DNA of 64,000 nt from WJMT01 sp964624145 (lineage in GTDB: Bacteria; Acidobacteriota; Aminicenantia; Aminicenantales; Aminicenantaceae). This document shows positions 51,939 to 60,175 of this stretch, piece by piece. The stretch's first letter is position 1. Each line of letters begins with the position of its first letter. The notes beneath the pieces were generated by a model. It saw only the letters and a list, made by a program, of their open reading frames with translations. It was not told the origin of the DNA and searched no databases. Where the stretch lies: positions 65,390 to 129,389 of the forward strand of contig CAZUXT010000005.1 of the NCBI GenBank assembly GCA_964624145.1. The letters are read 5' to 3'. The translations under genes and the position numbers were made by a program.

Positions 51939-53954
51939 TTATTTTCTTGTTCTAACTGAGCGCAAAAACCAGGTGAGAAGAACCACAGCTAAAATCACAG
52001 CCAAAACAACAAAAATAATAAGCACAAATCCGGCCTTTTGAGCCTCAACTTCAGTCATATCACCAACAACCGGCAAAGATATGCTGGATGGGAATTCATT
52101 GCTTCGGAAAACAGTCACTTGAGGAGCCGGTTCTAATTCAGGTGTTTTAAAATTGAGCTGGTCAGCGCAGGTAACAGTTACCCGTAGTCTGTTTCCTGCA
52201 TCAAACACATTTGAAGCAGGAAGAAGGTCAAACACGAGTTCTACTGGATTGGTTTCAGGAAGTGGCTCCACATCCTCTTTATAGCTTCTATGATAAGGAA
52301 GTCCCAAATAATCAACGGGAGGTTCTGATATTTTTCTGTGGGATGCTCTCAGCACTCCTTCTGTAATATAATGGGAATATCCATTTGAATCCACTTCTTC
52401 CAGATAGACGAAGAAATCACCATCGTCTGCCGTGGAAGATATCCAGAGAGACACGACCGGATGACCGGTCACGACCACATCCCGTTCCAGGGGATCCGTG
52501 GTGTATGTCAAAGCTTTTTTATCATTCAAAGACATATCGCCATACCAGAAACCTCCCCCTCTCCCGTCAGTCCATCTGTTCTTCTCACCGCTTGTGGTTG
52601 TATAGTCCACAGTATACAAGTCCTCTCCGGAAGAAAGAGGCGCCTGTGTTTTGAGTATCCCGTCATTTGATGAATCGATACTGCCTGAGGTTCCCTCTCT
52701 GAAATAAAACACTCCATTTTCGGTCTCAGGAAGAGGCAAGGTTTGAGCAAAGCTCCAGGCTTCATTTTCTTCCTTCCCGATTGTGAAATAGTATATCGGA
52801 GGCTCATCCATTATGCCGTTTTCAATGCCTTTCAGCCAATAGTCATACCAGCGCAAGCTCTCTGAAGTCATACTGAACTCAAAGTCATAACCTATCAAAG
52901 GAGTTATGGCTTTTTTCCATCCCTCGCTCCCCATACTGTGAGACCAGGGAGCTATGATGAGCTTCTGCGGTCTTTCAATGTTTTGAAACCATAAAAGCGC
53001 ATCTTTCGGCCACAGGTCATACCATCCGGCTACTGTGTAAACAGCCGCATATGATTTATTCAAACCTTCCAGATAGACATCAGGGCTCCATTCCTCATAA
53101 ATCTGCAAGGAAACCTCCTCGGAAACACTGTCTCTATAAGGAGTGGACTCGACCAGGTCAGAAGGGTAAATGTTTTCTTTGTGCTCCTCGAGAGCTTTTT
53201 TAAAGAGGACCGCATCCGGATCTGAATCCACGGGAGGCGTGGGTATCTCCTGGTCCAGTTCTTTGACCAAATCGCTCCAGCCGTTAAGGAAATCATCCTG
53301 ACAGACTCCTCCGGGATAGGCAAAGGCATACAAGTCAAACATAGCAAAGACAGGCATGACCGCTTTCAGGTGAGGCGGGGACATCCCAGCCGCAATGTAC
53401 TGGGTGATCCCAAGATAGGAGCCTCCGTACATCCCGATGTTTCCGTCGCACCAGGGCTGTTCAGCAAACCATTCCACAATATCATACGTATCCTGCGCTT
53501 CCTCAGGAGTAAAAATACCGTTTCTGGTTCCAAAGGAAGCTCCGCTCCCCCGGACATCCACGACCGCTATGATATAGCCGTGACTTAAGATCTTCCTGAG
53601 AGCCGGATTTTCCATATAAGTGGCCACTTTTCCCTCTTCCGTAAAATTGGACCTGTGATACCGTGTGTGTATCCATATAAGCGGAAGCGGCTCTTCAACC
53701 GGTTTTCCGTTGACAGCAGGCCGGTGGATATCAGCAGCCAGTCTGGTGCCGTCTCTTACGGTAATATACAAGGATACTCTTGCTATCTCATCATATACGG
53801 CTTCTGAATAGCCTTTATATTCACCCGGTTTGGATATTTTTTCTTCCTGTTCTTCCTGATAGGCTTTAATCCCCACAAAACCAGCAAGAACAAACAGAGC
53901 GAATGAAATCATTAATAAGGATGCTCTTTTCCTCTTTTTTCTAAAGTGACTCAT
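51939..53954 (-). CDS. CocE/NonD-family alpha/beta hydrolase
   Basis: 671 residues. An N-terminal membrane helix (signal anchor) and a second one at the C-terminus flank the S15/CocE fold. Nucleophile in GMYGGSYLGITQ, acid in VAGWYDLWPKDALLW and His in APWSHSMGS are all visible, followed by the C-terminal jellyroll. X-Pro dipeptidyl peptidase or ester/amide hydrolase activity is expected. RBS AAAGGAGG is strong. Divergent from pfkB. Confidence 0.88.
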   Translation of the reverse strand: MSHFRKKRKRASLLMISFALFVLAGFVGIKAYQEEQEEKISKPGEYKGYSEAVYDEIARVSLYITVRDGTRLAADIHRPAVNGKPVEEPLPLIWIHTRYHRSNFTEEGKVATYMENPALRKILSHGYIIAVVDVRGSGASFGTRNGIFTPEEAQDTYDIVEWFAEQPWCDGNIGMYGGSYLGITQYIAAGMSPPHLKAVMPVFAMFDLYAFAYPGGVCQDDFLNGWSDLVKELDQEIPTPPVDSDPDAVLFKKALEEHKENIYPSDLVESTPYRDSVSEEVSLQIYEEWSPDVYLEGLNKSYAAVYTVAGWYDLWPKDALLWFQNIERPQKLIIAPWSHSMGSEGWKKAITPLIGYDFEFSMTSESLRWYDYWLKGIENGIMDEPPIYYFTIGKEENEAWSFAQTLPLPETENGVFYFREGTSGSIDSSNDGILKTQAPLSSGEDLYTVDYTTTSGEKNRWTDGRGGGFWYGDMSLNDKKALTYTTDPLERDVVVTGHPVVSLWISSTADDGDFFVYLEEVDSNGYSHYITEGVLRASHRKISEPPVDYLGLPYHRSYKEDVEPLPETNPVELVFDLLPASNVFDAGNRLRVTVTCADQLNFKTPELEPAPQVTVFRSNEFPSSISLPVVGDMTEVEAQKAGFVLIIFVVLAVILAVVLLTWFLRSVRTRK

Positions 53955-54031
53955 TTATCAATCCTCCTTTAACCTTTTTTTACTCCATATGGAATCAATT
54001 GTCCAGCAAGAAAAAAGAAGAGACGGTTCTG

Positions 54032-54060
54032 TTGACAACACCAGGCCTCAAGCAGATAAT
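54032..54060 (+). promoter_or_regulatory. promoter of the pfkB operon
   Basis: TTGACA (54032-54037), 17-nt spacer, GATAAT (54055-54060). The in-frame ATG at 54070 is nine bases downstream, whereas the earlier ATG at 53989 lies upstream of the promoter. Confidence 0.6.
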
Positions 54061-54069
54061 GAAAACAGG

Positions 54070-55044
54070 ATGTCTATAGATCCTGTCATTATCGTACCGG
54101 GCGGATTGAACACAGATATCATCGGGCTGGGTGTCGAAAAAATCATAAGCCAGGGAGAGCTCACTTTAGGGGGAACGCTTAAGATCGGGCCGGGCGGAAA
54201 AGCGCGGAACATGGCCCAGATGTCTGCGGCTTACCTTGGAAAAACTAAAGTCGCCATGATTGGAAGAACCAGTCAAGACCCTTACGGACTCTGGAAGATT
54301 CCCTATGAGAGCCTTCAGAAAGAGGGCGTGGATACTTCCCATATCAAAGTCTCGGTTTTCGAAGAATCAGGCAGAAAGTTTCCGGGAGTGGCGCTCATTC
54401 CCGTTGATAAAAAAGGAAAAAACCAGATCTATGTCCTTCCCGGAGCCAACTCTGACTTCAGCATCAGTGACATTGAAGAGGCCAAAGAGCTTTTTTTTAA
54501 TAAAAAAGAGAATAAAGTCATGCTGCTGGCTCTTGAAATCCCCATCCAGACCGCTCTGTTCTCTATTGAAAAAGCCTATAGTTCAAATATCCGGGTCATC
54601 CTGGACCCCGGGGGGATCCAGGCTCCCATAGCCGGGCTGCTCAGTGAAAAAATCTTTCTCATAAAGCCGAATGAACATGAAGCTCAGATACTGACAGGGA
54701 TTAAAGTCAGTGACTTTGCCACAGCTTCCCAAGCCGCAAAGGTCTTCATTTCAAAAGGAATCCAAAACGTCCTCATCACTCACGGGGAAAAAGGTGCTTA
54801 TTTTTTTAAGGAACAAAGATCCGTTCACATCCCCTGCCCGGAAGTGCCGGATACAGGTATCTGTGATGAGACCGGATGCGGGGACCAGGTATCAGCCCTG
54901 GCAGCTTCAGGACTTGCGGAAGGGAAAGAAATATCAGAAGTGGCGGAGCTTTCCATACTGGCAGGCACCATGCAGTTTCACAGGGATGGTATCCAGCCTG
55001 TAAAGAAAAAAGAGCTTTGGGACATGAAAAGGAAAGTCAAATGA
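54070..55044 (+). CDS. PfkB-family carbohydrate kinase
   Basis: About 324 residues. N-terminal block VIIVPGGLNTDIIGLG and GPGGKARNMAQMSAAYLG are ribokinase-like; the catalytic loop DETGCGDQVSALAASGL includes the GxGD base. Family members phosphorylate sugars with ATP. The frame extends to ATG 53989, but a promoter at 54032-54060 and the position of the core domain favour 54070. It overlaps the lyxose isomerase gene as ATGA, forming an operon. The sugar is not identifiable; an isomerase partner suggests D-lyxose, D-mannose or a related sugar. Confidence 0.88.
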   Translation: MSIDPVIIVPGGLNTDIIGLGVEKIISQGELTLGGTLKIGPGGKARNMAQMSAAYLGKTKVAMIGRTSQDPYGLWKIPYESLQKEGVDTSHIKVSVFEESGRKFPGVALIPVDKKGKNQIYVLPGANSDFSISDIEEAKELFFNKKENKVMLLALEIPIQTALFSIEKAYSSNIRVILDPGGIQAPIAGLLSEKIFLIKPNEHEAQILTGIKVSDFATASQAAKVFISKGIQNVLITHGEKGAYFFKEQRSVHIPCPEVPDTGICDETGCGDQVSALAASGLAEGKEISEVAELSILAGTMQFHRDGIQPVKKKELWDMKRKVK

Positions 55045-55583
55045 AAAAAGAGGAAGTCGAAAAAATAAGAGAAAAAGCCTGCCAAATACTCAAAAACGCA
55101 CATATCGTTCTCACCGAGGAAGAACAAAAAAATATGGAAGTGGCTGACTGCGGTTTTGACGACATAGAGAATCTGGGCCTTCAAGCCGTGACCTATGTCA
55201 ATACCGACAGATACTGTGCCAAGGAAATCATCCTCCTTCCGGAGCAGTTTCTTCCCGAACACCGTCATCCTCCCATAAGCAAGGATAACAGAGGAAAGCA
55301 GGAGACCTTCAGGTGCCGATGGGGAAAGGTCCTCCTTTATGTGGAAGGAGAGCCTACTCCAGGACCAAAAGCAAAAATTTCCGATAAATACAGGTCTTAT
55401 CTTACGGCCTGGAAAGAAGTGGAGCTTCGACCCGGAGACCAGTACACCATTACGCCGGACACAAAACACTGGTTTCAGGCCGGAGAAAAAGGAGCGGTTG
55501 TCTCTGAATTCTCCTCCACAAGCATAGATGAAAAGGATGAGTTCACTGACCCGCGGGTCAAACGGATGCCCACCATTGAATGA
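55041..55583 (+). CDS. D-lyxose/D-mannose isomerase-family cupin
   Basis: 180 residues. Metal-binding cupin motifs are LPEHRHP and VELRPGDQYTITPDTKHWFQAG, with RCRWGKVLLYVEGEPT and VVSEFSSTSIDEKDEFTDPRV, all hallmarks of the D-lyxose ketol-isomerase family. Likely interconverts D-lyxose and D-xylulose (or D-mannose and D-fructose). ATG 55041 overlaps the pfkB stop by four bases. In other genomes this family also occurs beside PfkB-type kinases. Confidence 0.85.
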   Translation: MKKEEVEKIREKACQILKNAHIVLTEEEQKNMEVADCGFDDIENLGLQAVTYVNTDRYCAKEIILLPEQFLPEHRHPPISKDNRGKQETFRCRWGKVLLYVEGEPTPGPKAKISDKYRSYLTAWKEVELRPGDQYTITPDTKHWFQAGEKGAVVSEFSSTSIDEKDEFTDPRVKRMPTIE

Positions 55584-55592
55584 TTAAGATAA

Positions 55593-56750
55593 ATGAATGC
55601 TAAGGAACGATTCATCAGAGCCCTAGAGAGAAAAATCCCGGACAGACTCCCTGTCACAACGCACCATGTGATGCCCTCTTTTCTTGATAAATACATGGAC
55701 AGGATCTCTTACCAGGATTTTTTCGACTTTTTCGGACTAGACCCCATTTTATGGATCGCGGCTCACAAGCCTTCAAATAGTAAGGAATCTTTTCATCATT
55801 CAGGGAAAGATGCCTCAGATTATCTGGCTCCTCCTCTTCTGTGCTCTGATAACTGGAAATACACTATAAAAAAAATCCCTGATCCCCATTATCACACACT
55901 CCGCTACGTAATCAAAACTCCGGCAAAGACCTTGGCCATAACACTTCAGAGTTCCCCTCAAACATCCTGGGTTTCAGAAAGGCTTATCAAGGACAAAAAA
56001 GATATCGAGATATTTGAAAAGTATGCGCCCTTTCCTGTCTGTGATGTGAAGACGATAAACGAAAAAGCCCGGGAATTCGGAGACAGAGGCCTCGTCCGCG
56101 GAACCATTCCCGGATTCGATGTCTACGGACAGCCTGGATGCTGGCAGGACGCGGCGGTTCTTTTCGGCATTGAAGAGCTCATCATGGAAACCTTCAATGA
56201 TCCGGAATGGGTGCACACCTTTCTCCATATATTGAAGCAAAGAAAAAAGAAATTCGTCCAATCAATGGAAGGAGCCAAGTTTGACCTTATAGAACACGGA
56301 GGAGGGGACGCCTCATCTACGGTCATATCCCCGAAAATCTTTGATGAATTCGTGGCTCCGTATGACTCCGAGCTCATTAAGGAGGCCCACAAAAAAGGAC
56401 AAAGAATGGTGTACCATACCTGCGGGGGGATGATGCCTCTTCTTGAGAGAATCGCTGATATGGAACCCGATGCAGCGGAAACCTTCACTCCCCAAGCCAT
56501 GGGCGGGGATGCTGACCTCAGAGAGGCTAAAAAGCGAATCGGGCACAGATTGTGTATGATCGGAGGTTTTGACCAGTTTCATTATTTAGAAGGCTGCACT
56601 CCTGAGGAGACACGAAAAGAAGTCAGGCGCTGTTTTGAAGAAGCCGGCGAAGGAGGAGGATTCATACTGTCTCCTTCGGACCATTTTTTTGACGCTGAAT
56701 TAGACCTTATCAAAGCCTATGCTGACGAAGCCAGAAATTGCATTTACTAA
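55593..56750 (+). CDS. uroporphyrinogen-decarboxylase-family protein (methyltransferase-like)
   Basis: 385 residues of the UroD fold: MNAKERFIRALERKIPDRLPV at the start, RGTIPGFDVYGQPG, KFDLIEHGGGDASSTVISPKIF, VYHTCGGMMPLLERI and GGFDQFHYLEGCTPEETRKEV. The HxCG pattern (HTCGG) resembles the zinc-binding site of MtaA/CmuA-type corrinoid methyltransferases more than haem-pathway UroD. It is the third gene of the pfkB operon. The corrinoid protein at 1.7 kb could be a partner; this is speculative. Confidence 0.8.
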   Translation: MNAKERFIRALERKIPDRLPVTTHHVMPSFLDKYMDRISYQDFFDFFGLDPILWIAAHKPSNSKESFHHSGKDASDYLAPPLLCSDNWKYTIKKIPDPHYHTLRYVIKTPAKTLAITLQSSPQTSWVSERLIKDKKDIEIFEKYAPFPVCDVKTINEKAREFGDRGLVRGTIPGFDVYGQPGCWQDAAVLFGIEELIMETFNDPEWVHTFLHILKQRKKKFVQSMEGAKFDLIEHGGGDASSTVISPKIFDEFVAPYDSELIKEAHKKGQRMVYHTCGGMMPLLERIADMEPDAAETFTPQAMGGDADLREAKKRIGHRLCMIGGFDQFHYLEGCTPEETRKEVRRCFEEAGEGGGFILSPSDHFFDAELDLIKAYADEARNCIY

Positions 56751-56771
56751 ATTTTATTCAAGTGTTTCTAT

Positions 56772-56984
56772 TCAGTACTCAATAGGCTCAAAGTGACACT
56801 CATTAAAACAATGTCCTTGAGTACAATGACAACTGTAGCTAGATAAATATTGACCTTCTTCTTCTCCACAACAACACATTTGTTCATAATCACAGCAACA
56901 ATCAGCATAAAGAAAATACAAAGAACTGCATATCAAAATAGTAACTACTACAAAAAGTAAAACGGAGATATTATTCTTTCTCAT
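56772..56984 (-). CDS. small Cys-rich exported peptide
   Basis: 70 residues: a hydrophobic export segment (ISVLLFVVVTILICSSLYFLY) followed by about 40 residues with ten cysteines, including two CCC triplets. RBS AAAGGAGGGG is excellent. The start overlaps the upstream propeller stop as ATGA. No family recognised. The layout of a small exported peptide after a 6-bladed propeller recalls the NVEALA-type peptides next to propellers in Bacteroidetes, but there is no sequence match. It could be disulfide-bonded or metal-binding outside the cytoplasm. Confidence 0.75.
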   Translation of the reverse strand: MRKNNISVLLFVVVTILICSSLYFLYADCCCDYEQMCCCGEEEGQYLSSYSCHCTQGHCFNECHFEPIEY

Positions 56985-58048
56985 ATTTCCCCTCCTTTTT
57001 TTTTTGATAAAAATACTTCATCCAGTGAATTTTTAAATATAAATAAATCCTCATAATAAGAAATACTTTCAATTCTTGAATTTTCAATATTAGGAAGCCA
57101 TTTCTGATAGAGAAAATCTCCCTCAGAAGAAAAAATAAACATTTTTTGATGTTCTTCTTTCTTTTTTAATAATGAGAAAACAATTATGTTCGAATTTACA
57201 TCAATACAGCAACCTGACCATAAATGAAATACTTTTATTGAAAGACTATTTGAATTTGCTTTTTCCCTTTTCTCCTTAATGCTTTTAATTATATTTCTTG
57301 ACTGTTTTTTCTGAACAGGATCGAATACACTAAAAATTTCTTCTAATTTCCCTGTTTTTGAAACTTTTTTAAAAACACCTGTGAAAGAATTAAAATGTAG
57401 AATGAAATTGTCATTTGGGAAGAATAAAATTTGGGAGGAATTTCCTAGATTAATCCCAGGGATAATTACTTTTTCTTCTCTTCCAAGTAATTTTTTTTGA
57501 AACTCTCCCTCATTATTATACAAATCAATTAAATGTGAACTTAAATTATATGCAATATAAAAATTTTCTTTTTGGTCTACTAGAATTTTTGATGGATATG
57601 AATAGGAAATATCCTTAGGAATTTTCAATTGTATCCTACTTAAGAATTTTCCTTTCAATGAAAAGATATCTACTCTCTTAACAATTTTATTAAGGACATA
57701 AATATTACTTTTCCTTGATATATAAAAATCTATCGGATTCTCAAGGTCACCAGGACCTTGACCTGGTCTTCCAATTGAATATAAGAAATTAGCCTTTCTG
57801 TCAAAAACAAAAATTGTTCCTTGTCGTTCATCAAGAATGAAAATCATATTGTCATGTGATACTATTTTTGTTACCCTGCTTAATACTACTTTTTCTAAAT
57901 CAGGTTGGAATTTTTCAAATTCACAAAAAGAAATCTTTTGGTTGTCTGTATTTTGAATTTTCCCGTCTATCTGATCAACTTTGATTTCCTGAGAATAAAC
58001 TAGTGAAAACAAAAATAATATTGATAATATTTGATATGACTTTCTCAT
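56981..58048 (-). CDS. 6-bladed beta-propeller protein (BF3164/NHL-like)
   Basis: 355 residues, signal peptide MRKSYQILSILFLFSLVYSQ. Blade motifs include DERQGTIFVFDRKANFLYSIGRPGQGPGDLENP, whose IGxPGQGPG is the family's hallmark, and VFHLWSGCCIDVNSNIIVFS near the end. Extracytoplasmic. The gene is markedly AT-rich with many Asn, Lys and Ile codons, as are its neighbours, unlike the GC-richer genes on both sides. Middle gene of a three-gene operon. Confidence 0.8.
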   Translation of the reverse strand: MRKSYQILSILFLFSLVYSQEIKVDQIDGKIQNTDNQKISFCEFEKFQPDLEKVVLSRVTKIVSHDNMIFILDERQGTIFVFDRKANFLYSIGRPGQGPGDLENPIDFYISRKSNIYVLNKIVKRVDIFSLKGKFLSRIQLKIPKDISYSYPSKILVDQKENFYIAYNLSSHLIDLYNNEGEFQKKLLGREEKVIIPGINLGNSSQILFFPNDNFILHFNSFTGVFKKVSKTGKLEEIFSVFDPVQKKQSRNIIKSIKEKREKANSNSLSIKVFHLWSGCCIDVNSNIIVFSLLKKKEEHQKMFIFSSEGDFLYQKWLPNIENSRIESISYYEDLFIFKNSLDEVFLSKKKGGEI

Positions 58049-58056
58049 TTTTTATT

Positions 58057-58587
58057 CTATCTCTGGCACCTTTGAATAATATCTCTTAAAAAAATGGGAT
58101 CAAAACCAGATGCAAAATATCTAAGTTTATCATTTTTATCTATAACATAGATCTGAATGCATCTATTACAATTTAGTTTGAAATGATTATATGCTTTCTC
58201 TTGTTCATCATTGATTAAATCAAAATTATAGTTATATTTGGAGGATATTCGTTTAAATTTTTTATTATTTCCTTTTGAGATGCCAAATAATTTTACACTT
58301 TCATTTTCATAGTTCAGGTTAATAATAATAAAATTAAGTTGATTTAAAATATTGTTTTGAGACATATTGTTTATATCAAAAAAAAATATTACATTAACTT
58401 TATTCTCTTGAGGAATTATTATTTCGTCTTTATTGATATCTTTTAAATATATCTTTTTTATACGAGAACCATAAATAAGCTCATCAAACTTCTTGATATT
58501 CCCTTCAATATTCATATTGACAAGTAGCAGCAAGCATAGAGAAGGTATTATCTTCCAGCAAAATGATTCGATTTTATCTATCTTCAT
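58057..58587 (-). CDS. redoxin-like exported protein
   Basis: 176 residues, N-terminal signal-like helix. The sequence follows an AhpC/TSA or TlpA redoxin pattern: VNVIFFFDINN where a CxxC or peroxidatic Cys normally lies, then NYNFDLINDEQEKAYNHFKL and IYVIDKNDKLRYFASGFDP. The usual active-site Cys pair is absent, but a CNRC sits just before the IYVID strand. Thus it may be a modified redoxin or a structural relative. First gene of the AT-rich operon, eight bases before the propeller gene. Confidence 0.6.
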   Translation of the reverse strand: MKIDKIESFCWKIIPSLCLLLLVNMNIEGNIKKFDELIYGSRIKKIYLKDINKDEIIIPQENKVNVIFFFDINNMSQNNILNQLNFIIINLNYENESVKLFGISKGNNKKFKRISSKYNYNFDLINDEQEKAYNHFKLNCNRCIQIYVIDKNDKLRYFASGFDPIFLRDIIQRCQR

Positions 58588-58674
58588 TTTTCTTTTATCC
58601 CGTTTATACTGACAGTCATTATTAAAAAAAAAAAACGCACAATGTCAAGTATTTTTTTCAAATATTTGATATTT

Positions 58675-58702
58675 GGGGACATCCCATAAGGTACCACCCT
58701 AT
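58675..58702. repeat. 28-bp direct repeat, left copy
   Basis: Starts GGGGAC and contains CCCATAAGGTACCACCC; matches 60061-60088 at 26 of 28 bases. The two copies bracket the arylsulfotransferase-like gene; this one is in the upstream intergenic region. Confidence 0.8.
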
Positions 58703-58719
58703 GATTCTTTTTTTTCGGT

Positions 58720-58755
58720 TTCCGGTTGACCGGAACTGATTTATATGAGTATTAT
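58720..58755 (+). promoter_or_regulatory. promoter with perfect palindrome, arylsulfotransferase-like gene
   Basis: TTGACC (58726-58731), 18-nt spacer, TATTAT (58750-58755). A perfect inverted repeat TTCCGGT-TG-ACCGGAA (58720-58735) overlaps the -35 box and could be a repressor site. Confidence 0.55.
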
Positions 58756-58783
58756 GAGTGATCATATAGAGGAGGAGTGAAGG

Positions 58784-60091
58784 ATGAACCAAAAAATAAA
58801 GAATTTATTTATCCTGGCAGGTATTCTGGTATTAATAAACCCGGTCGATCCGGGATTTGGTCAGACCGTCTTCCCGACAGGGACCACTATCTACAAACCC
58901 AAAAAGGCTTACAGCTCCTATATCCTGATTGCTGATCATTCAGCAAAGAGCAATCATCAGGATGACAAGGTCAGGGCAGCGGCTGCCAACACATTTCCCG
59001 ATGACATCCGGCTTATCGATATGAACGGGAATGTCGTACACACATGGAAGGTCACTCCCTCGATGAACAAGCGGTGCCGTCTGCTTTCAAACGGCCATCT
59101 TGTGTATGCCGGAGTTCCCAAGACGATCATTGAATACGATTGGGGCGGCCATGTGGTCTGGACCCATGAAGGAATCGGATCCATCAACGATATGCGTGTT
59201 CTGCCCAACAACAACCGTCTTTTGATCGCCCATGAGCCGATCCCTGAGGAATATCAAAAAAAAGTTAAAGATGTGGAAATCGCGCCCTGGTGGCCCCTGC
59301 GAAAAAGAGGAAGCGAAGAACAGCAACTGGGCGCTGATTTGTACGAAGTCAATCTGAAAGGAGAAGTCGTCTGGGAGTGGCACGCGTACAATCATCTTGA
59401 TCTGAACCTCTTTTCACCGGCAACACCGGAAGGAGATTGGCTGCACGCAAATTCAGCGGCGCCCCTGCCGGAGAACAACTGGTATGATGCGGGGGACGAG
59501 AGATTCAGGCCCGGTAATATTTTGCTCAATGCAAGAAACATCAACATGATGTATATCATCGATAAAAAAACCAAAAAGATCGTCTGGGAAGGCACGCATC
59601 ATTATAAGGGCGGCATGGCCCACTGCCACGAACCGGAGATGATCGAGAAGGGACTGCCTGGGGCAGGCAATATCATCCTCTTTGACAATGGTTTGTTTAC
59701 CCGGCACCGGACCCATACCGGCCAGACATTCATTATTGAACTCAACCCCGTGTTCAAGGAAATCGTGTGGATCTATGAAACCCACGGCTATGCCAACATC
59801 AAATTTTTCAGCAAGACCATGGGCACGCAAAAACGGCTTCCGAACGGCAACACCTATATTTCCGAGGACAACAAGGGAAGGCTCTTTCAAGTAACCCCGG
59901 ACGGCGAAATCGTCTGGGAATATGTCAACCGCGGCGGAACCACCCGCCCCTCTGTCATCCCTTATAACTTCACGCCTCAACTGAGGGCCCTGCCCAGGCC
60001 TGAAGAGCTGTCAGTCACGCCGCCGGACAATCTGGAATGGCACCTTAAACCAGATAAAGAGGGGACGTCCCATAAGGTACCACCCCATTAA
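58784..60091 (+). CDS. arylsulfotransferase (ASST)-family protein
   Basis: 435 residues with a signal peptide ending near GFGQTVFP. Six-bladed propeller-type ASST fold: DIRLIDMNGNVVHTW, AHEPIPEEYQ, VVWEWHAYNHLDLNLF, GGMAHCHEP, TRHRTHTGQTFIIELNP, SEDNKGRLFQVTPDGEIVWEY. ASST uses a phenolic sulfate to sulfate other phenols in the periplasm; the catalytic His is likely one of the two HxH-rich loops. RBS GAGGAGGAG. The last ten residues are encoded by the right copy of a 28-bp repeat, so the native C-terminus may have been altered. GC content is higher than in the preceding operon. Confidence 0.85.
   Translation: MNQKIKNLFILAGILVLINPVDPGFGQTVFPTGTTIYKPKKAYSSYILIADHSAKSNHQDDKVRAAAANTFPDDIRLIDMNGNVVHTWKVTPSMNKRCRLLSNGHLVYAGVPKTIIEYDWGGHVVWTHEGIGSINDMRVLPNNNRLLIAHEPIPEEYQKKVKDVEIAPWWPLRKRGSEEQQLGADLYEVNLKGEVVWEWHAYNHLDLNLFSPATPEGDWLHANSAAPLPENNWYDAGDERFRPGNILLNARNINMMYIIDKKTKKIVWEGTHHYKGGMAHCHEPEMIEKGLPGAGNIILFDNGLFTRHRTHTGQTFIIELNPVFKEIVWIYETHGYANIKFFSKTMGTQKRLPNGNTYISEDNKGRLFQVTPDGEIVWEYVNRGGTTRPSVIPYNFTPQLRALPRPEELSVTPPDNLEWHLKPDKEGTSHKVPPH
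60061..60088. repeat. 28-bp direct repeat, right copy
   Basis: Lies within the 3' end of the arylsulfotransferase-like gene and supplies its final ten or so codons up to the TAA. Match to 58675-58702 with two differences. Confidence 0.8.
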
Positions 60092-60175
60092 ATTTTAAAA
60101 CACTATCCAGTAATTGGTCATGAGGTCTTGTTTGGCATGGGTTGGGACGTCGGACAACAGATTCATTCAAGGAGC

